From assembly GCA_021801265.1 (NCBI GenBank), contig JAJYYE010000010.1, positions 62,001-126,000 of the forward strand: a DNA stretch of 64,000 nt, given 5' to 3'. This DNA comes from Pseudomonadota bacterium. GTDB taxonomy: Bacteria > Pseudomonadota > Gammaproteobacteria > Halothiobacillales > Halothiobacillaceae. Numbering within the stretch: position 1 is the first letter of the stretch; each line of letters begins with the position of its first letter. This document shows positions 58,117 to 64,000 of the stretch, one piece after another. Position numbers and translations under genes: made by a program. The notes below the pieces were generated by a model that was not told the DNA's origin, ran no database searches, and saw only the letters and a list, made by a program, of their open reading frames with translations.

Positions 58117-59460
58117 TCAGGCCGAGGGCGGTGCAGGACCAGTGACTTCTTCGTCTAACGCCCGTAAAAAGGCCATTTTTTCAGCAATTTTCGCCTCAAG
58201 GCCGCGCGGCACGGGCTGATACCAAGCGGGTTCATTCATGCCCTCAGGCAAATAGGCTTCGCCGGCGGCGTAGGCGTGCGGTTCATCATGGGCATACCGA
58301 TAGGCATGGCCATAGCCGAGCTCTTTCATCAGCCGAGTCGGGGCATTTCGCAGATGAATGGGTACCGTGCGGCTTTGATCACGCTTTACGAAGGCCATCG
58401 CTTGGTTGAACGCGGTGTAACCTGCATTGCTTTTGGGCGCAATCGCGAGATAAATCACCGCCTGCCCCAAAGCAAGTTCCCCTTCTGGCGATCCCAGGCG
58501 CTCATAAGTTGTGGCCGCATCATTGGCAATTTGCAGCGCACGCGGGTCAGCCAAACCAATATCCTCCCAAGCCATGCGCACAATGCGCCGCGCCAGATAT
58601 TTGGCATCCGCACCCCCATCCAACATGCGGCACAGCCAATACAACGCCGCATCGGGGTGCGAACCACGCACCGATTTATGCAAGGCGGAGATTTGATCGT
58701 AGAAACTCTCACCGCCCTTATCAAAGCGGCGGGTGCTTTGGGTTAGGGTGTGGTGAATAAATTCCGCTGTCATTTCAGTGCGTTGCGTGGCGACAGCGGC
58801 GGTATTGAGTTGCTCCACCAGATTCAGCAAGCGGCGCGCATCGCCATCGGCCAAATCAATGAGCGCCTTGATGGCTCCTGGCGTAAATACCAAATGAGCC
58901 AGGACCTGAGTTTGTGCCCGCGTGATTAATTGACCTAACTCATCCTCGGTCAGTGAATGCAATACATACACCTGCGCCCGCGAGAGCAGGGCAGAATTCA
59001 CCTCAAAGGAAGGGTTTTCCGTGGTGGCTCCAATTAAGGTCACCAGGCCCGATTCCGCATATGGCAGCAACGCATCTTGCTGAGCTTTGTTAAATCGATG
59101 AATTTCATCAATAAACAAAAGCGTTGGCTGACCAAGGACGAGATTGTGCTCGGCCTGATCCATCGCGGCACGAATATCTTTTACGCCAGAAAATACGGCT
59201 GAAAGCGCAATAAACGCACTATCGAAGGCGTGTGCCATCAGCCGCGCCAAGGTGGTTTTACCCACGCCCGGCGGTCCCCATAAAATCATGGAATGCGGCT
59301 TGTGCGCCTCAAACGCTAACCGCAGGGGCTTGCCGGGACCCAACAGATGAGTTTGACCAATCACGTCCTCGATTGAGGAAGGTCTTAACGTTTCTGCCAA
59401 AGGCTGCCTTGGGAAGGGCTTCATAGAGGGATTGGGTTCGTTACCGAATAGATCAGTCAC
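58117..59460 (-). CDS. rarA: Replication-associated recombination protein RarA (MgsA)
   Basis: The 447-residue AAA+ ATPase has Walker A GPPGVGKTT near residue 62 and Walker B LLFIDEIHRFNK near 116, with the C-terminal tetramerisation domain GSHPDAALYWLCRMLDGG. It acts at stalled forks. It lies 20 bases downstream of lolA in the conserved ftsK-lolA-rarA order. Confidence 0.95.
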   Translation of the reverse strand: MTDLFGNEPNPSMKPFPRQPLAETLRPSSIEDVIGQTHLLGPGKPLRLAFEAHKPHSMILWGPPGVGKTTLARLMAHAFDSAFIALSAVFSGVKDIRAAMDQAEHNLVLGQPTLLFIDEIHRFNKAQQDALLPYAESGLVTLIGATTENPSFEVNSALLSRAQVYVLHSLTEDELGQLITRAQTQVLAHLVFTPGAIKALIDLADGDARRLLNLVEQLNTAAVATQRTEMTAEFIHHTLTQSTRRFDKGGESFYDQISALHKSVRGSHPDAALYWLCRMLDGGADAKYLARRIVRMAWEDIGLADPRALQIANDAATTYERLGSPEGELALGQAVIYLAIAPKSNAGYTAFNQAMAFVKRDQSRTVPIHLRNAPTRLMKELGYGHAYRYAHDEPHAYAAGEAYLPEGMNEPAWYQPVPRGLEAKIAEKMAFLRALDEEVTGPAPPSA

Positions 59461-59480
59461 GGCGAGGGCAAGGGCGCGAT

Positions 59481-60149
59481 CTAACGACTGTTAACCACAT
59501 CCACCCCGGCAGGCGGGGTGAATTTGAATAAAGCATCATCTACCCGCTGATTTACCGCACGCGCGCTAAATTGGACGGTGGTACGGTTCCCCAATTTATC
59601 GGTAAACACCATCGCCTTGATACCTTTGGCATCCATACCGATTTGCACTTGGGAAAAATCGCTTTGCTGCGTGCGGTCGCTGAGGGAATACCACGATAAA
59701 CCATCGTTACTACCGATACTACTGAGGGCGAACACCTTTTCAAGCGGTTGATTTCCCAAGAAAATTCCAATCGGTGCCCCCCGATTTTCAGCCAGCGGGC
59801 TCTGGGTAACCTGCGCGAGATCGGGGTCGTAGACCCACAGTATGCCCGCACTTGCGATGAGTTTCTGCACATAGGGCTTTTCATACGCCCAATAAAATTG
59901 ACCGGGACGCGACAACACAAAATTACCGGTGGAACCAGGCTGGGTTTGGCCGCGCACATTGACTTGCTTTTGCACGAAGTCCGCAGAAAAAGTTTTAAGA
60001 TTTTTAACGAATTCAGTCAGCGGGCGAACATCGGACTCAACCGTATCCGCGCCCAGGGGGAAAACCTGCGTATCGGCCATTGCAGAGCCGATCAGGGCAG
60101 GGCTTGACGATGCGATAACAAATAATAAGACAATCAACCAACGGGCCAT
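59481..60149 (-). CDS. lolA: Outer-membrane lipoprotein carrier LolA
   Basis: The 222-residue periplasmic chaperone moves lipoproteins from LolCDE to LolB. ATG 60149 is chosen because it begins the signal peptide MARWLIVLLFVIASSSPALI, cleaved near SAMA-DTQ. The mature part has FSADFVQKQVNVRG and RPGQFYWAYEKPYVQ blocks typical of the family. Confidence 0.93.
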   Translation of the reverse strand: MARWLIVLLFVIASSSPALIGSAMADTQVFPLGADTVESDVRPLTEFVKNLKTFSADFVQKQVNVRGQTQPGSTGNFVLSRPGQFYWAYEKPYVQKLIASAGILWVYDPDLAQVTQSPLAENRGAPIGIFLGNQPLEKVFALSSIGSNDGLSWYSLSDRTQQSDFSQVQIGMDAKGIKAMVFTDKLGNRTTVQFSARAVNQRVDDALFKFTPPAGVDVVNSR

Positions 60150-60206
60150 GTGCAATACCTGAAATCGGTGAAAAATGCCGAATACGTAAAAAACCAAACG
60201 GGAAAA

Positions 60207-62612
60207 CTAACGGGGTGGCGGTGGCGCCAGCACTTCCCGTGCGCCATTGGCCTGCAATTGACCCACAATGCCCTCGTTTTCCATTTCTTCAATCAACCGT
60301 GCAGCGCGGTTGTAGCCGATTTTCAATCGACGCTGTACATACGAAATCGATGCCTTGCGAGTTTCGGTGACAATGGCTACCGCTTGATCGTAATACTCAT
60401 CTATCGCCTCACCGGAAGCGGAAACCGGCCGCTCACCGGGCAACATCACTGAGGATGCCGATTCCTCCGATAAGACCGCTTCGATGTAATTCGGTTCACC
60501 CAAGGCTTTCAGCGCCTCGACCACGCGATGCACTTCATCATCGCTCACAAAGGCGCCGTGCACCCGCATGGGTAAGCCTGTTCCGGGCGGCAGATACAGC
60601 ATATCGCCATGCCCCAGCAGGCTTTCTGCGCCCATTTGGTCGAGAATGGTACGCGAATCAATTTTGGAGGACACCTGAAACGAAATTCGCGTGGGAATAT
60701 TGGCCTTAATCAACCCCGTGATCACATCCACCGAGGGTCGCTGAGTGGCGAGAATCAGGTGAATGCCCGACGCCCGCGCTTTTTGCGCCAAACGCGCAAT
60801 CAGTTCTTCCACTTTTTTGCCGACCACCATCATCATGTCGGCAAATTCATCAACCACAATCACAATGTGCGGCAGGCGTTCCAGCTCTGGCGCGGGCAAA
60901 TCAGGGTCGAAGGCCTCTGCCGGATTGTGGAACGGATCACGCAGCGGCTCACCCTTGTTGGCCGCATGGGTAATCTTTTCGTTGCAGCCCGCCAAATTGC
61001 GTACCCCCAACGTGGACATGAGTTTGTAGCGGCGCTCCATTTCACCCACCGCCCACCGCAACGCATTGGCGGCCTCTTTCATGTCGGTGACCACCGGCGC
61101 CAGCAAATGCGGAATGCCTTCGTAGACCGATAACTCCAGCATTTTAGGGTCAATTAAAATCAAGCGAACTTCATCGGCAGTGGCTTTGTACAGTAAGCTC
61201 AAAATCATCGCATTCACGCCCACCGACTTGCCGGAGCCCGTCGTGCCTGCAACGAGAAGATGCGGCATGCGGGCCAAATCGGCCGTGATTGCGCTACCCG
61301 CGATATCTTTACCCAGTGCCATCGTGAGCGGCGAACGGCTATCTTGATAGGGCCTGGATTCAATTAACTCACGCAATGCGATGATCTCGCGCACTTGATT
61401 GGGAATTTCCAAACCCACGGTCGATTTACCCGGAATCACCTCGACCACACGCACCGACACAATCGACAAGGAGCGCGCCAAGTCCTTGGAAAGATTTGAA
61501 ATCTGGCTCACTTTAACCCCAGGTGCCGGTTGCAATTCAAACCGGGTGATCACCGGCCCGGGCGTGGCCGCGACCACCTCAACCCGCACGCCAAATTCCT
61601 CCAATCGATCTTCAATCAACTCAGACATGGATGCCAAAACATCCGGGCTAAAACCCGTTTGCCGTTGCGGCGCGAAATCCAGCAAATCCACAATGGGGCG
61701 ACCGCCCGCTGTGCCTAATACCGGCTGGGGTTTGGGTGGGATTTTTGCTGTCTTGGAGGCAGCGCGCGGAGTCGCCGCCGCTTTCCCGGTCACTACAGCC
61801 AGATGGGCACCCTGGCCAGGGGGGTGGGCCGATGCGGCGTCAGCAAAACTCGGTTCAGGCATGAACGCGGACGGCACCGATGCATCATGGGCGTTGTTGG
61901 CCCGCCGCCGCGCGGCGGGCGCCACATAATCGGTTTGCACCGTCGGGATTTTGGTGGGCGCCGCCTGACCATCAGCGGCCCCGGTCGCGATGTGACGCTG
62001 CCCCGAAAACCGCCGCGAGACAAACTGAATGACTGACTCGAAAAAACGGCCTACCAACTCAAATACCGCAAACCAGGATAAACCCGACACCGTAGAAAAT
62101 GCCAGCATCACAAAGCCGAGCATCAACACGGTAGCGCCCAATGCGCCCAGATAATGAATCACGCCGGTCGCCAGAACTTGGCCCACCACACCGCCCGCCG
62201 ATCCGGCGGCGGCATTGGCCGGTGTGGCTTGATGAATCGCTGCCAACACACTCACCGCAAACACAGTGAGAATGACGCCGCCAATTTGAATCGCGAAAAA
62301 CACATCCAGCAAACGATCGTCACTACGTAACCGCACGAACTGGCGCAGGGCAAACACAATCACCATGGGCGGCACGGCGTACGCGCCATACCCCAATAAG
62401 AACCGTGAAAAATCGGCCAACCACGCGCCCACGGCACCCGCCGCATTGTGAATCGCCGCCCCCTGCCCTGTGGTGGTGAATCCCGGATCATTGGGCGAAT
62501 AAGTCCAAAGCGACAAGGCGTAATAGCCCGTCAACAGAACCAAGATAAACAAAACCGAATCAGCCACCATCCGCTGGGGCTGAAACAACACCGTATTTTT
62601 GGCAGAACTCAT
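60207..62612 (-). CDS. ftsK: DNA translocase FtsK
   Basis: The 801-residue division protein has about four N-terminal membrane spans (20-200), a short Pro/Ala-rich linker (200-310), and the RecA-like motor with Walker [13 protein letters not shown] and Walker [17 protein letters not shown]-terminal gamma winged helix ([20 protein letters not shown]) reads KOPS sites. The linker is much shorter than in E. coli FtsK, as in many other bacteria. It begins the ftsK-lolA-rarA unit. Confidence 0.96.
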   Translation of the reverse strand: MSSAKNTVLFQPQRMVADSVLFILVLLTGYYALSLWTYSPNDPGFTTTGQGAAIHNAAGAVGAWLADFSRFLLGYGAYAVPPMVIVFALRQFVRLRSDDRLLDVFFAIQIGGVILTVFAVSVLAAIHQATPANAAAGSAGGVVGQVLATGVIHYLGALGATVLMLGFVMLAFSTVSGLSWFAVFELVGRFFESVIQFVSRRFSGQRHIATGAADGQAAPTKIPTVQTDYVAPAARRRANNAHDASVPSAFMPEPSFADAASAHPPGQGAHLAVVTGKAAATPRAASKTAKIPPKPQPVLGTAGGRPIVDLLDFAPQRQTGFSPDVLASMSELIEDRLEEFGVRVEVVAATPGPVITRFELQPAPGVKVSQISNLSKDLARSLSIVSVRVVEVIPGKSTVGLEIPNQVREIIALRELIESRPYQDSRSPLTMALGKDIAGSAITADLARMPHLLVAGTTGSGKSVGVNAMILSLLYKATADEVRLILIDPKMLELSVYEGIPHLLAPVVTDMKEAANALRWAVGEMERRYKLMSTLGVRNLAGCNEKITHAANKGEPLRDPFHNPAEAFDPDLPAPELERLPHIVIVVDEFADMMMVVGKKVEELIARLAQKARASGIHLILATQRPSVDVITGLIKANIPTRISFQVSSKIDSRTILDQMGAESLLGHGDMLYLPPGTGLPMRVHGAFVSDDEVHRVVEALKALGEPNYIEAVLSEESASSVMLPGERPVSASGEAIDEYYDQAVAIVTETRKASISYVQRRLKIGYNRAARLIEEMENEGIVGQLQANGAREVLAPPPPR

Positions 62613-62733
62613 TTAAATCCGACTAAATTCAAGTTAATCAAAGCGAAAATGCACCGCACACTCATCTCGTTTGTCCCTGAGAGACGTGATCTAGAGCACA
62701 ACGGGCAAGCCGGGTTCAAAACCCGCCACGGGC
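62613..62733. other. Short intergenic stretch with sspB-side hairpin
   Basis: CGGGTT-CAA-AACCCG (near 62714-62728) forms a stem just past the sspB stop codon and may serve as its terminator, although no T-run follows. Confidence 0.35.
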
Positions 62734-63252
62734 CTACTTAACAATCCGCAACCGCGAGCCTTTTGGCGCAGGGGCATTTGGCGGCGGTTCATCATCGGGC
62801 GTTTCTTCAGTCGGCGACTGCGGGGATTCATCCGATGGCGTCACGCTGGGTTTCGCCCGCAGCTTCTTCGGAGCAGTCACACCCGCCAAGCTTAATTTGG
62901 GCGCAGGGGCGGCCAGTTCGTCATCATCCATAAATTCTTCATCCGGCTCAGGCGGAAATTGTGCGCCGCTACCGAAATCCCGGTCATAAATACCAATCAC
63001 CGCACGAATCGGTACAAAAATGGCTTCGGGTTTACCCGCAAAACGGGCTTCAAACGCAATCGCACGGCGATCCATCGAGAAGTTTCGCACGGCACTGGGG
63101 CTAATATTCAAATGAATCTGCCCCTGATCGACATGAGCTTGTGGCACTGACACGCCAGATACTGTGGCATCTACGACGATGATCGGCACATGACCCTGAT
63201 CGACCGTCCAGTCATACAGGGCGCGAATAAGATACGGACGTTTAGATAACAT
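62734..63252 (-). CDS. sspB: ClpXP specificity-enhancing factor SspB
   Basis: The 172-residue adaptor delivers SsrA-tagged and other substrates to ClpXP. The folded domain (about 1-110) starts RPYLIRALYDWTVDQGHVP. A flexible acidic/proline-rich linker leads to the conserved C-terminal ClpX-binding tail SRLRIVK. It is 16 bases downstream of sspA. Confidence 0.95.
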   Translation of the reverse strand: MLSKRPYLIRALYDWTVDQGHVPIIVVDATVSGVSVPQAHVDQGQIHLNISPSAVRNFSMDRRAIAFEARFAGKPEAIFVPIRAVIGIYDRDFGSGAQFPPEPDEEFMDDDELAAPAPKLSLAGVTAPKKLRAKPSVTPSDESPQSPTEETPDDEPPPNAPAPKGSRLRIVK

Positions 63253-63268
63253 GCGCGAACCTTAAACC

Positions 63269-63898
63269 TTAATACCGATCACGCATTTCGCGTTCAACCT
63301 CGGTGAGGCTCATTTGGAAGGTGGGGCGGTCGAACATGCGCTTCATGTAATCCAGCACGGGCTTGGCACCGGGGCCGGATAGCTCAACGCCATAAACCGG
63401 CAAGCGCCACAACAAGGCCGATAAGGTCACGTCGGTAAGGCTGTATTCTTCACTCATGAAAAAGGGCTGATGGCCAAACGCCGGTGCCAGGGCCAGCAAG
63501 CCTTCCCGTAGTGTTTTACGCGCACGGGACACGGTTTTTTCGCCCCGTTCAAACTCGGGGAGCAAGCCATACCAATCGCGCTCGATGCTATACAGCGCAG
63601 TGCGCACCTTGGCACGACTCACGGGATCAACCGGCATGAGCGGCGGATGCGGAAAACGCTCATCCAGATATTCCATAATCACACGGGCATTGGTAATGAC
63701 GAGATCACGATCCGCCAAAACGGGCACGGTGCCCTCCGGACTTAAATCGTGAAAATCTTCCGGGATTTCGCCAAGTGATATGTCGATGACATCCGCTGTG
63801 AGCTCTTTTTCCGCAAGAACAATCCGCGTGCGATGGCAATCGGGATTCTCAGGGTTGGTAAACAAGGTCATGACCGAGCGGCGGTTGACAGTCGCCAT
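63269..63898 (-). CDS. sspA: Stringent starvation protein A (RNA polymerase-associated)
   Basis: The 209-residue GST-fold protein binds RNA polymerase and adjusts transcription in stationary phase and stress. ATG 63898 is chosen for its AGGAG site and the family-like start MATVNRRSVMTLF. The SPEGTVPVLADRDLVI and YLDERFPHPPLMP blocks are typical. It forms an operon with sspB. Confidence 0.95.
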   Translation of the reverse strand: MATVNRRSVMTLFTNPENPDCHRTRIVLAEKELTADVIDISLGEIPEDFHDLSPEGTVPVLADRDLVITNARVIMEYLDERFPHPPLMPVDPVSRAKVRTALYSIERDWYGLLPEFERGEKTVSRARKTLREGLLALAPAFGHQPFFMSEEYSLTDVTLSALLWRLPVYGVELSGPGAKPVLDYMKRMFDRPTFQMSLTEVEREMRDRY

Positions 63899-64000
63899 AG
63901 GGCGTCTCCTTAAGAAATCAAGCGAAAAGATAGAGCATGATAGCAAATTGCCCCGAACTTATGGACAAGTCTGTTTCACATCGGGGATGCGAGTGCTTTT
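63899..64000 (-). promoter_or_regulatory. Region upstream of sspA
   Basis: About 100 bases to the window edge. On the minus strand TATCAT is a possible -10 element, but the best -35 (TTGTCC) is 20 bases away, so the promoter call is weak. No coding region was recognised. Confidence 0.25.

Overview
The window looks like chromosome from a gammaproteobacterium. Supporting points are the ftsK-lolA-rarA gene order, an sspA-sspB pair, a Rep-type helicase, the long single-chain PurL with its own glutaminase domain, SigZ and YqcC family genes, and an Rrf2-controlled SUF operon. GC content looks like the mid-50s by eye (not counted). The style recalls sulfur-oxidising or Halothiobacillus-like lineages, but nothing here fixes the genus. 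No rRNA, tRNA, CRISPR array, intact insertion sequence or prophage was seen.

Layout. (1) 1-3441, minus strand: an Anbu proteasome-like operon with a circularly permuted ATP-grasp, an alpha-E protein, the Anbu protease and a transglutaminase-like gene cut by the window edge. (2) 3442-15963, plus strand: a complete urea-utilisation operon (allophanate hydrolase, urea carboxylase, GntR regulator, UrtABCDE transporter). Its upstream region holds two NtrC-type sites, an IHF-type site, a sigma-54 promoter and a palindrome on the expected start site. (3) 16056-22920, minus: a DUF2242 lipoprotein, an NHL-propeller lipoprotein with tandem DNA repeats, a FUSC-like membrane protein, a glutamine amidotransferase, alr and dnaB. 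(4) 22985-31562: a broken, accessory-looking stretch. It holds a PhoD-like pseudogene, a small monooxygenase, a ZnuD-like TonB receptor with a Zur-type box, a frameshifted unknown gene, divergent oxyR/katG with a catalase relict between them, and a truncated RES-domain gene. (5) 31572-39465: a glycine-zipper lipoprotein and the SUF operon (sufR-B-C-D-S-T-Rieske-A-E). (6) 39678-46578: purL, an EamA transporter and rep. (7) 46749-52731, minus: an arsenic/stress region, with an ArsR-ArsC fusion, GAPDH and ArsJ in one operon and SigZ, a permease, a Cys-tailed thioredoxin and a GlcG/HbpS-like protein behind it. (8) 53093-55972, minus: gloA, metZ, a YqcC-like gene and thiD. (9) 56498-63898: YihY, then rarA, lolA, ftsK, sspB and sspA.

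How genes work together. The urea block imports urea at high affinity and splits it by the ATP-dependent carboxylase/allophanate route; no urease gene is seen. The upstream sites predict expression only under nitrogen limitation. The ars operon should reduce arsenate or export it as 1-arseno-3-phosphoglycerate. The SUF operon builds Fe-S clusters under an Rrf2 sensor. oxyR-katG handles peroxide, and the ZnuD-like receptor probably takes up zinc when Zur is released.

Start codons were moved inside several longer reading frames where a signal peptide, ribosome-binding site, conserved residue numbering or operon overlap argued for it; each entry says why.
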